Positions 1 through 5,599 of a stretch of DNA of 7,669 nt are shown in pieces. A program made the position numbers and the translations under genes. Source of the DNA: an uncultured Blastococcus sp. (GTDB lineage Bacteria > Actinomycetota > Actinomycetes > Mycobacteriales > Antricoccaceae). Below the pieces are notes generated by a model, which was given only the letters and a program-made list of their open reading frames with translations, was not told the DNA's origin and did no database searches. The number at the start of each line of letters is the position of its first letter. The stretch's first letter is position 1. The stretch covers positions 1-7,669 of the forward strand of contig CAMIGT010000053.1 of NCBI GenBank assembly GCA_946221975.1, written 5' to 3'.

Positions 1-2
1 AG

Positions 3-176
3 CACGACCGCACCGGCTTCCTCGTCGACGACGAGCAGGCCATGGCGCAGGCCCTTGCCGAAGTCGACCGCATCGACCCTGCCGACTGCATCGCCGCTGC
101 CGCGCAGTGGACACCGCAGCGCATGGCCGAGCAATACCTGGAGCTGTACGACGAGATGATCCGGAGGACTCGATGA
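3..176 (+). CDS. Glycosyltransferase family 4 protein, C-terminal end (partial)
   Basis: Only the last 57 residues are in the window, and the 5' part lies upstream. The visible start reads HDRTGFLVDDEQAMAQAL, which fits the conserved stretch of GT-B fold GT4 glycosyltransferases just after the nucleotide-sugar binding acidic motif (pattern GxTGFLVxD, then a helix with MAxAL). The end, MAEQYLELYDEMI, is the usual closing amphipathic helix of this family (xMAxxYxxLY). Such enzymes transfer a sugar from a nucleotide-sugar donor to an acceptor in the cytosol; neither can be identified from this fragment. The stop TGA overlaps the ATG of the next gene by four bases (ATGA), so the two are translationally coupled. 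The in-frame reading is open from the first complete codon. The family call rests on a short tail, so other GT-B families remain possible. Confidence 0.75.
   Translation, partial: HDRTGFLVDDEQAMAQALAEVDRIDPADCIAAAAQWTPQRMAEQYLELYDEMIRRTR
163..168 (+). promoter_or_regulatory. Ribosome binding site deciding the start of the Gfo/Idh/MocA gene
   Basis: GGAGGA lies four bases before the ATG at 173. It settles the start: an in-frame ATG at 107 would add 22 residues that overlap the glycosyltransferase tail, show no family similarity and precede the Rossmann strand (TKVALIGAGG), which should sit at the very N-terminus. Confidence 0.8.
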
Positions 177-1147
177 CCAAGGTGGCACTGATCGGAGCGG
201 GCGGGGTCGCGCAGCGGCACGCCAAGGTGCTCAGCGGGCTGGACGACGTACAGATCGTCGCCGTCGCCGACGTCTCCGAGGCCGCCGCGAAGACGCTCGC
301 CGACGAGTTCGGCGCGGCGGCGTACGCCGAGCCCGAGGCGGCGCTCGATGAGTCGGATCCGGACGCGGTCTACGTGTGTGTCCCGCCGTTCGCGCACGGC
401 GCTGCCGAGCGCGCCGCGCTGAAGCGCGCCCTGCCGCTGTTTGTCGAGAAGCCCGTCGGTATCGGGCTCGACGACGCCGAGGCGATCGCCACCCTGGTCG
501 AGGAGGTTGGCGTGGTCACCGGGACCGGCTACCACTGGCGCACGCTCGACACCGTGCAGCGCGCCCGAGAGCTGCTGGGCGGTACGACGCCGCTGCTCGC
601 GCACGGCTACTGGCTCGACAAGCGCCCGCCGGTGCCGTGGTGGGGCCACCGCGACAAGTCCGGCGGTCAGGTCATCGAGCAGGTGGCCCACGTGCTCGAC
701 CTGTCCCGGTTCCTGCTCGGTGAGCCGGCCTCGGTGTCGGCCGCCGGGGTCCAGACCGACGACGTACCGGACAGCGATATCGACGATGCGACCGCCGCGC
801 TGGTGCGCTTCGCCAACGGGCCGGTCGGCACGTTCGATGCGACCTGCGCGCTGCGCGCCAAGCACAGCACCGGCCTGAGCATCGTCGCGCCGGGGATGCA
901 CCTGCAGATCGGCGAGGAGTCGCTGATCGTCGACACCGGTGACGGACCGGAGACCATCACGCCGGCGGTCGATCCGCGCGAGCAGGTCGACGCCGACTTC
1001 ATCGCCGCCGTCCGCGGCGAGATCGAGCAGACGCGGGCGCCGTACGCCGAGGCGGTCGCGAGCCAGCGGTTTGCCGTGGCGATCTCCGAGGCCGCCCGCT
1101 CCGGCCGGCCCGTCGAGCTGGCGGCGCTGTCGGGCACGGCGCGATGA
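173..1147 (+). CDS. Gfo/Idh/MocA family NAD(P)-dependent oxidoreductase
   Basis: The protein has 324 residues, a normal length for the family. Residues 1-36 form the first Rossmann unit (KVALIGAGGVAQRHAKVL, then the strand ending VAVAD). Residues 67-76 read VCVPPFAHG, and EKP at 92-94 is the family's nucleotide-binding signature. The C-terminal half is the alpha/beta substrate domain; GGQVIEQVAHVLDL at 164-177 aligns with the GGxxxDxGxHxxDL stretch, putting a likely catalytic or substrate-binding His at 173. The family oxidises or reduces sugars, inositols and related polyols, often as nucleotide or amino sugars, in the cytosol. The substrate is unknown. The gene overlaps the upstream glycosyltransferase and the downstream dehydrogenase by ATGA at both ends, so all three should be made together. 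That context favours a role in forming or modifying a sugar moiety (inference). Confidence 0.93.
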   Translation: MTKVALIGAGGVAQRHAKVLSGLDDVQIVAVADVSEAAAKTLADEFGAAAYAEPEAALDESDPDAVYVCVPPFAHGAAERAALKRALPLFVEKPVGIGLDDAEAIATLVEEVGVVTGTGYHWRTLDTVQRARELLGGTTPLLAHGYWLDKRPPVPWWGHRDKSGGQVIEQVAHVLDLSRFLLGEPASVSAAGVQTDDVPDSDIDDATAALVRFANGPVGTFDATCALRAKHSTGLSIVAPGMHLQIGEESLIVDTGDGPETITPAVDPREQVDADFIAAVRGEIEQTRAPYAEAVASQRFAVAISEAARSGRPVELAALSGTAR

Positions 1148-2244
1148 AGCGCCGCAACCTGATCGTCGCGGAGCCCGGGCGGCTGGAGATCGTCGAGGAG
1201 GACCTCGCCGAGATTCCGCAGGACGGGCTGCTGCTGCGCACCCTCACCTCGGGGCTGTCCGCCGGCACCGAGCTGACCTTCCTGAAGGGTGACAACCCGG
1301 CGCTGCACCAGCGGCTGGACTCCGAGCTGGGTCTTTTCGTGCCGTCCGACGAGCACGCCGGGCAGGCCTACCCGGTGCGCCGCCTCGGTTACATGGAAGT
1401 CGCGGAGGTCGTGGAGTCGCGCAGCGCGGCGTACCGCCCCGGCGAGATCGTCGCGACGCCCTACGGCCACGCGACGGCGCACGCCAGCGACCCGGTGCGC
1501 GAGCACGTCGTCGCGCTCCCGCCCGAGCTCGACCCGGTCCTCGGGGTCTACGCCGCCCACCTGGGCCCGATCTGCGTCAACGGCCTGCTGCACGCTGCGT
1601 GGGATGCCGCCGGGCCTGGCGTGGAGTCGCTGCGCGACGGCGTCGACGGGCGGCTGGTGGTGGTCACCGGCGCCGGGGCGATCGGGCTGATCGTCGCGAT
1701 GCTGGCCCGCTCCCACGGCGCCCGCGAGGTCGTCGTGGTCGAGGCCGACGAGCGACGCCGTTCGGTTGCGGAGCAGCTCGGCTTCCGCACACTGGACCTC
1801 GCCGAGGACATCGGGCTCGCGCTGAAGACCCGCTGGCGCCACGGTCCCGGCGACCACGGTGCCGACGTCGTGTTTCAGTGCCGCGGGCGTACGGCGTCGC
1901 TGCACGCCGCACTGCGCGCGCTACGACCCCAGGGCAGCGTCATCGACCTGGCGTTCTACACCACCGGCGCCGAGGACGTGCGACTCGGTGAGGAGTTCCA
2001 CCACAACGGACTGCGCGTGGTGACCGCCCAGATCGGCCGCGTGCCACGCGGGCTCGCCCACTCGTGGGACCGCGGGCGCCTGTCGCACGAGACGGTGCGG
2101 TTCCTGCTCGCCGAAGGCGACGACGTACGCAAGCACATCATCACCGACGTGGTGCCGTTCGACGACGCACCGCAGCTGATGTACGACATCGCGGCCCGCA
2201 AGGCCCACGTCCTCACCGCCGTCTTCGACTTCGCCGGCAATTGA
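1144..2244 (+). CDS. BchC-like medium-chain dehydrogenase/reductase without canonical zinc ligands
   Basis: The protein has 366 residues. The N-terminal GroES-like domain carries SGLSAGTEL at 36-44, typical of the BchC-like branch of zinc-type alcohol dehydrogenases, where SGxSAGTE replaces the Cys-containing catalytic zinc motif. GYMEVAEVVE follows at 82-91. The four-Cys structural zinc loop is absent; only two Cys are present, at 144 and 246. The Rossmann domain has GAGAIG at 176-181 and an acidic residue (Glu200, in VVVEADERR) after the second strand, which usually indicates NAD(H) preference. HHNGLRVVTAQIG at 286-298 is the usual 'moves to a new substrate loop' region of the family. A redox role on an alcohol or ketone group is expected; the substrate is unknown. 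The start overlaps the preceding stop (ATGA) and has no strong Shine-Dalgarno, consistent with coupling. It ends the operon before a convergent gap. A true bacteriochlorophyllide enzyme is unlikely, because no photosynthesis gene is nearby. Confidence 0.87.
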   Translation: MKRRNLIVAEPGRLEIVEEDLAEIPQDGLLLRTLTSGLSAGTELTFLKGDNPALHQRLDSELGLFVPSDEHAGQAYPVRRLGYMEVAEVVESRSAAYRPGEIVATPYGHATAHASDPVREHVVALPPELDPVLGVYAAHLGPICVNGLLHAAWDAAGPGVESLRDGVDGRLVVVTGAGAIGLIVAMLARSHGAREVVVVEADERRRSVAEQLGFRTLDLAEDIGLALKTRWRHGPGDHGADVVFQCRGRTASLHAALRALRPQGSVIDLAFYTTGAEDVRLGEEFHHNGLRVVTAQIGRVPRGLAHSWDRGRLSHETVRFLLAEGDDVRKHIITDVVPFDDAPQLMYDIAARKAHVLTAVFDFAGN

Positions 2245-2254
2245 GCCCCGGGAT

Positions 2255-2353
2255 CTCGACAACCGCTCAGGCCCCTGGGGGCCTTCGCTGCTCGATCACC
2301 GAGTTTGGGTGGTCGAGCAGGCGCGAGCCGCGAGGTGAGCGCCGGTTGTCGAG
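2255..2353. repeat. Nested palindromic REP-like intergenic element
   Basis: This element fills most of the gap between two convergent genes. The outer arms CTCGACAACCG (2255-2265) and CGGTTGTCGAG (2343-2353) are perfect inverted copies; with a three-base bulge, GCTC (2265-2268) can also pair with GAGC (2337-2340). Inside, CTGCTCGATCACC (2288-2300) pairs with GGTGGTCGAGCAG (2308-2320) over 13 positions with one G-T, leaving a seven-base loop. The right half (GGTGGTCGAGCAG, then GCGCGAGCCGCGAGGTGAGC) resembles, from memory, a dispersed intergenic palindrome common in many actinobacterial genomes. It may act as a bidirectional terminator or mRNA stabiliser for both flanking operons (inference). 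No second copy was seen in this window. Confidence 0.65.
2269..2284. terminator. Compact GC hairpin after the dehydrogenase gene, possible terminator
   Basis: AGGCCCC (2269-2275) and GGGGCCT (2278-2284) are perfect complements separated by two bases, about 25 bp after the dehydrogenase stop. No T-run follows on either strand, which is common for actinobacterial terminators, so this is inferred from position and strong GC pairing. It could also simply be part of the surrounding repeat element. Confidence 0.4.
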
Positions 2354-2370
2354 GCCCCGAGCCCGCTCAG

Positions 2371-3228
2371 CTAGAACTTCTCGCCGGTGAGGCGTTCGTA
2401 GGCTTCGACGTACTTGGCGCGCGTCGCGGCCACGACGTCGTCGGGCAGCGGCGGCGGCTCGGAGTTGCGGTCCCACCCGGACGCCCCGGTGAGCCAGTCG
2501 CGCACATACTGCTTGTCGTACGACGGCTGCGGTCCGCCCGGCTCCCACTGGTCAGCGGGCCAGAAGCGCGACGAGTCCGGGGTGAGGACCTCGTCAGCCA
2601 GCACCAGCGACCCATCACTCGACCGGCCGAACTCGAACTTCGTGTCGGCAACGATGATCCCCCGCTCGGCGGCGATGTCACGACCGCGCGAGTAGACAGC
2701 CAGCGTCAGATCACGCAACGAGCCAGTAAGCTCAGATCCGTGCACCGACGCGACCTGCTCGAAGCTCACGTTCTCGTCGTGATCGCCCAGCTCGGCCTTC
2801 GTCGCCGGGGTGAAGATCGGCTCGGGCAACTGCGATCCGTCGACCAACCCGCCCGGGAGCGGTACGCCGCACACCGCCTGCGACTCGGCGTACTCCTTCA
2901 ACCCCGAGCCCGCGAGATAGCCGCGGGCGACACACTCCACCGGCACCATGTCGAGCCGACGCACCAGCATCGCGCGTCCCCGCACGGCGGCCGGGATCCG
3001 CGGGTCGTCGAGCGAGACCAGGTGGTTGGGCACGAGGTCGGCGAGCTGCTCGAACCACCACGCCGACAGCCGGGTGAGCACCTCGCCCTTGTCCGGGATC
3101 GGCGTACTCAGCACGTAGTCAAACGCCGAGATGCGGTCGCTGGTGACAAACAGCAGGTGTTCGTCATCGACGGAGTAGATGTCGCGCACCTTGCCCGAGG
3201 CGACGTGCGGCAGGTCGATCTCAGCCAC
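2371..3228 (-). CDS. purC: Phosphoribosylaminoimidazole-succinocarboxamide synthase (SAICAR synthetase)
   Basis: This cytosolic enzyme joins CAIR and L-aspartate using ATP to give SAICAR in de novo purine synthesis. Its 285 residues match the longer, yeast Ade1-like form found in actinobacteria. Visible motifs are SGKVRDIY at 11-18 (nucleotide-binding loop), [10 protein letters not shown] at 29-38, IPDKG at 44-48, [20 protein letters not shown] at 90-109 (family signature), [13 protein letters not shown] at 134-146, DENVSF at 151-156, VADTKFEFG at 193-201 and [14 protein letters not shown] at 210-223. The start is taken as GTG 3228 because GGGGAG lies four bases upstream. An in-frame GTG at 3240 adds four residues but has no visible Shine-Dalgarno. 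The first eight bases overlap the end of the MOSC gene, so it is the last gene of a purB-MOSC-purC operon. PurB, at the other end of the operon, uses its product. Confidence 0.97.
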   Translation of the reverse strand: MAEIDLPHVASGKVRDIYSVDDEHLLFVTSDRISAFDYVLSTPIPDKGEVLTRLSAWWFEQLADLVPNHLVSLDDPRIPAAVRGRAMLVRRLDMVPVECVARGYLAGSGLKEYAESQAVCGVPLPGGLVDGSQLPEPIFTPATKAELGDHDENVSFEQVASVHGSELTGSLRDLTLAVYSRGRDIAAERGIIVADTKFEFGRSSDGSLVLADEVLTPDSSRFWPADQWEPGGPQPSYDKQYVRDWLTGASGWDRNSEPPPLPDDVVAATRAKYVEAYERLTGEKF

Positions 3229-4027
3229 GGAACTCCCCACTGGTCACGCGCTCGGCGTAGGGCCGGTCGGCACGCTCGATCACGACCTCGTCGCCGACCC
3301 GGATCGTGCCGGTGGTGCGGGGTACGGCGTTGACGGCAAACATGATCTCCTGGCCGCCGCCGAGCTGCGGCAGCACCCGGCGCTTGCCGAGCTCGCGCAG
3401 CGGCTCGCGGCCCTTCTCACCGGTGTCCTGGTCGATCGTGGTCATCACGCAGCGCCCGCACAGCTTCACGAAGTCCAGCTCGACCTCGCCCGCGCGGATA
3501 CTGAGGATGTCGTCTTCCTCGAACGGAGTCTCAAGGCCCGCAAGCAGGATGTTGGGCCGGAACCGCTCGATCGGCAGCGTCTCGCCCAGCCACTGCCCGA
3601 GCTGCTCCAGCGACGCTTGCGAGGTGACGGTGATCGGGTAGCCGTCCTGGTAGACCGCGACGCCCTCGCCGCGGGAGGTACGCCGCTGGAAGTCGTCCGG
3701 GAAGCGCACCACTCGCACGGCCATGCCGAGCTGGGCGCTCAGCTGTGCCGCCACGAGGTCGCCCTGGTCCTCGCCCTCGCCGCGCCAGCTGTGCAGCTTG
3801 ACGTCGACCACGTTGCCGGTCGACTCGCACGCGGCGATCACATCGCGCGACTCGACGAGCGCCAGCGCGGGCACCTCGCGCTGGCTGATCAGCTCACCGG
3901 TTTCATCGACAACCATGAATATCCGGTCGCCGGCAGCGCCGGTCGGCGTAATCTCGAGCTCCTGCGTCTCGATGCGCCGCCCGGACTTGAGCGGGTAATA
4001 GAAAAGTCTCGATACAGTGACGGCCAT
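3221..4027 (-). CDS. MOSC domain protein, YcbX/mARC-like molybdenum cofactor enzyme
   Basis: The protein has 268 residues. An N-terminal MOSC beta-barrel domain begins [14 protein letters not shown] (5-18; the family reads YPVKSxxG) and contains [19 protein letters not shown] at 33-51. The MOSC domain proper covers about 120-250, with [10 protein letters not shown] at 155-164 and [16 protein letters not shown] at 188-203. The last corresponds to the mARC/YcbX segment CxRCxxTTVDPxTG that carries the cysteine binding molybdenum; the two candidates here are Cys190 and Cys193. Characterised relatives reduce N-hydroxylated compounds such as hydroxylaminopurine and amidoximes. E. coli YcbX is longer and ends in a 2Fe-2S ferredoxin domain that is missing here, so a separate electron donor would be needed. 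The ATG overlaps the purB stop by one base (TGATG), and the 3' end overlaps purC by eight bases. In-frame codons further upstream lie inside purB and lack family similarity. Binding of molybdenum cofactor is inferred, not shown. Confidence 0.92.
   Translation of the reverse strand: MAVTVSRLFYYPLKSGRRIETQELEITPTGAAGDRIFMVVDETGELISQREVPALALVESRDVIAACESTGNVVDVKLHSWRGEGEDQGDLVAAQLSAQLGMAVRVVRFPDDFQRRTSRGEGVAVYQDGYPITVTSQASLEQLGQWLGETLPIERFRPNILLAGLETPFEEDDILSIRAGEVELDFVKLCGRCVMTTIDQDTGEKGREPLRELGKRRVLPQLGGGQEIMFAVNAVPRTTGTIRVGDEVVIERADRPYAERVTSGEFRG
3233..3238 (-). promoter_or_regulatory. Ribosome binding site of purC inside the MOSC gene
   Basis: On the minus strand GGGGAG sits four bases before GTG 3228 and lies within the last codons of the upstream MOSC gene. 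It supports the shorter purC start and implies that translation of the MOSC gene runs through the purC ribosome binding site. Confidence 0.6.
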
Positions 4028-5334
4028 CAGCTCAGCTCGCGCAGTCGCTCGAAGACCGGTGCCAGCCGTTCGACGTACCGCTGCGGATCGCACACGGCAT
4101 CGAGGCGATCCTCGTCGATCTGCTGGCCCGCCTGCTTGGCCGCGTCGCGCAGCGTCTCGCGAAACGGCGTACCGGTGTTCCAGGTCTCCATCGCGGCGCC
4201 CTGCACGAGCGCGTAGGCGTCCTCGCGGGACATTCCGGCCTCCACCAGCTCCAGCAGTACGGCGGAGGTGTAGATGAGACCGCCCGAAGACTCCAGGTTG
4301 GCGATCATGCGGTCACGGTTGACGATCAGACCCGAGGCGAGCCGGGTCGCGATGTGCAGCATGTAGTCGACGCCGATCGCTGCGTCCGGCAGCGCGATTC
4401 GCTCGACGGACGAGTGCGAGATGTCGCGCTCGTGCCACAGCGGGATGCCTTCCATCACCGGCGTCAGGTAACCCCGCACCAGCCGCGCGAGACCGGCCAG
4501 GCGCTCGGAGATGATCGGGTTCTTCTTGTGCGGCATCGCCGAGGATCCCTTTTGCCCCTTGCCAAACGGCTCCTGCAGCTCGCGCACCTCGGTGCGTTGT
4601 CCATGCCGCACCTCAAGGGCAAACGTCTCCAGGACGGTCGCGATGATCGCGAGCGCGTTGACCCACTCGCTGATCCCGTCGCGGATGATGACCTGCGTCG
4701 AGACCGGCGACGGCCGCAGGCCGAGGCGCTCGGCGACCTGGCGTTCGATGTCCGGGTCGATGTTGGAGTAGGTGCCCACCGCGCCGGAGATCGCGACGAC
4801 GCCGACGGCTTCGCGGGCCAGCCGCAGCCGGTCGCGGGAGCGGGCCAGCGCAAACGCGATGTCGGCGACCCGGTGCCCCCAGGTGTCCGGCTCGGCGTGG
4901 ATGCCGTGGGTGCGTCCGACCTTGATCGCGTCGGCGTACTCCAGGCCGTGGTCGCGCAGGATCGCGATCAGCGCGTCGAGCTTGCCGAGGATCTCGTCGG
5001 TGGCCTCGGTGAGTACGACGGCCAGCGCCGTGTCGAGAAGGTCGGAGCTGGTCATCCCGAAGTGCACGTACGCCGCCGCTTCGCGAGGCGTCGTGTTGTC
5101 GGCCCAGGCCGACAGGAACGCGATGACGTCGTGCTGCGTGGTCTTCTCGATCTCATCCACCGCCTGCGCCGTCGGCGGCGGCGCGTTGCGCACCGGCTCG
5201 ACCACGTCGGCGGGAACGGTGCCTGCGGCGGCGTGCGCGGCAAGCACCTCCACCTCGACCCGGCACCACACTTCGTACTTGTGCGCATCGCTGAAGATCC
5301 GGCCCATCTCCGGCAGCGTGTAGCGCTCGATCAC
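4027..5334 (-). CDS. purB: Adenylosuccinate lyase
   Basis: This cytosolic homotetrameric enzyme splits SAICAR to AICAR plus fumarate and adenylosuccinate to AMP plus fumarate. The 435 residues match the Bacillus-type enzyme in length and N-terminus (VIERYTLPEMGRIFSD at 1-16 after GTG initiation; B. subtilis starts MIERYSRPEM). Catalytic features are TQHDVIAF with His68, MTSSDLLDTA at 94-103, VGRTHGIHAEPDTWG at 139-153, and the fumarase/aspartase superfamily signature GSSAMPHKKNP at 263-273, which holds the catalytic serine. GTG 5334 is chosen because AGGGAG stands six bases upstream. ATG 5349 and ATG 5370 are in frame but would add residues not found in the family, and no Shine-Dalgarno is visible for them. 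It is the first gene of the purB-MOSC-purC operon and is transcribed from the structured divergent region to its right. Confidence 0.97.
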   Translation of the reverse strand: MIERYTLPEMGRIFSDAHKYEVWCRVEVEVLAAHAAAGTVPADVVEPVRNAPPPTAQAVDEIEKTTQHDVIAFLSAWADNTTPREAAAYVHFGMTSSDLLDTALAVVLTEATDEILGKLDALIAILRDHGLEYADAIKVGRTHGIHAEPDTWGHRVADIAFALARSRDRLRLAREAVGVVAISGAVGTYSNIDPDIERQVAERLGLRPSPVSTQVIIRDGISEWVNALAIIATVLETFALEVRHGQRTEVRELQEPFGKGQKGSSAMPHKKNPIISERLAGLARLVRGYLTPVMEGIPLWHERDISHSSVERIALPDAAIGVDYMLHIATRLASGLIVNRDRMIANLESSGGLIYTSAVLLELVEAGMSREDAYALVQGAAMETWNTGTPFRETLRDAAKQAGQQIDEDRLDAVCDPQRYVERLAPVFERLRELS

Positions 5335-5340
5335 AGCAGA

Positions 5341-5346
5341 CTCCCT
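5341..5346 (-). promoter_or_regulatory. Ribosome binding site of purB
   Basis: On the minus strand AGGGAG is followed by six bases and then GTG 5334. This decides the start in favour of the 435-residue protein beginning like Bacillus PurB. The competing in-frame ATG at 5349 directly abuts this motif, so the motif cannot serve it. Confidence 0.75.
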
Positions 5347-5390
5347 CATCGTGCACAGCGGTGCGCCCATTGTCGCGCACGGCGCGCCGC

Positions 5391-5434
5391 GCCGTACTCG
5401 CGCATCAGCCCCGCCGTACTCGCGCTTCAGCCCC
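5391..5434. repeat. Two tandem 22-bp repeats upstream of purB
   Basis: 5391-5412 and 5413-5434 are head-to-tail copies of the same 22-bp unit, beginning GCCGTACTCGCGC and ending TCAGCCCC, with a single A/T difference at position 14. The core CGCCGTAC starts one base before each copy (5390 and 5412) and recurs once more at 5444-5451, followed by diverged sequence. The repeats lie 57-100 bp before the purB start, in the expected promoter or 5' leader. They could be binding sites for a regulator or a neutral duplication; the sequence does not say which. Confidence 0.85.
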
Positions 5435-5465
5435 GCCGCGACACGCCGTACCTATCGCCCCCGCG

Positions 5466-5524
5466 ACCTGCGGTGGAATCGGTACCGATAATCGACAAAT
5501 AGCGGTACATGTTCCACCGCAGGT
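5466..5524. repeat. Perfect 13-bp inverted repeat with structured spacer in the divergent promoter region
   Basis: ACCTGCGGTGGAA (5466-5478) and TTCCACCGCAGGT (5512-5524) are exact inverted copies around a 33-base spacer. The spacer contains the palindrome ATCGGTACCGAT (5478-5489). GTACCG (5482-5487) can pair with CGGTAC (5503-5508), extending the stem across a three-by-three internal loop to a 15-base AT-richer loop. The right arm can alternatively form the short hairpin CCACC-GCA-GGTGG (5514-5526). The element lies midway between divergent genes. It may be a pair of operator half-sites, a cruciform or an RNA leader structure; which one is not determined. Confidence 0.85.
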
Positions 5525-5530
5525 GGGTAT
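5504..5530 (+). promoter_or_regulatory. Possible stress-sigma (SigB/SigF-type) promoter for the AI-2E family gene
   Basis: GGGTAT at 5525-5530 exactly matches the -10 element of actinobacterial SigB/SigF-type promoters. The best -35 candidate is GGTAC at 5504-5508 with a 16-base spacer, which matches GGTTT at only three of five positions. The start site would fall about 60 bases before GTG 5600, and the right arm of the 13-bp inverted repeat would lie in the spacer. An alternative housekeeping-type -10, TAATCT at 5550-5555, has no good -35. Neither is strong. Confidence 0.25.
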
Positions 5531-5599
5531 ACCAACGGTGAGACAACGCTAATCTGCATCGAGTACGCCGAAGATCGACGCCGGACAGATAAGAGGATC

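Noticed and set aside
107..172. Earlier in-frame ATG that would extend the Gfo/Idh/MocA protein by 22 residues
   Set aside because: The extension lies inside the glycosyltransferase tail and has no family similarity, while ATG 173 has GGAGGA four bases upstream and begins directly with the Rossmann strand.
667..1905. Long open frame on the minus strand (412 codons) across the two oxidoreductase genes
   Set aside because: It is antisense to two well-recognised genes, has low-complexity Arg/Val/Gly-rich content and no motif. This is a GC-rich codon-position shadow.
2305..3333. Plus-strand open frame (342 codons) over purC
   Set aside because: It is antisense to purC, rich in Arg and His, with no recognisable domain; a shadow frame.
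3179..4216. Plus-strand open frame (345 codons) over the MOSC gene
   Set aside because: It is antisense to a gene with clear family motifs and shows no domain of its own.
5391..5434. CRISPR-like array
   Set aside because: The two units are directly adjacent with no spacers, and there are only two full copies.
4354..5502. Plus-strand open frame (382 codons) over purB and into the divergent region
   Set aside because: It is antisense to purB over most of its length. The translated product has shadow-like composition and no motif, and its end spans the repeats.
5466..5524. Miniature transposable element (MITE) with 13-bp terminal repeats
   Set aside because: No target-site duplication flanks the arms (CGCG on the left, GGGT on the right), and a 59-bp length is very short for such an element. 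It is kept only as an inverted repeat.
5335..5599. Purine riboswitch upstream of purB
   Set aside because: The region does not show a purine-aptamer three-way junction with its conserved loop sequences; only simple inverted and tandem repeats are visible.
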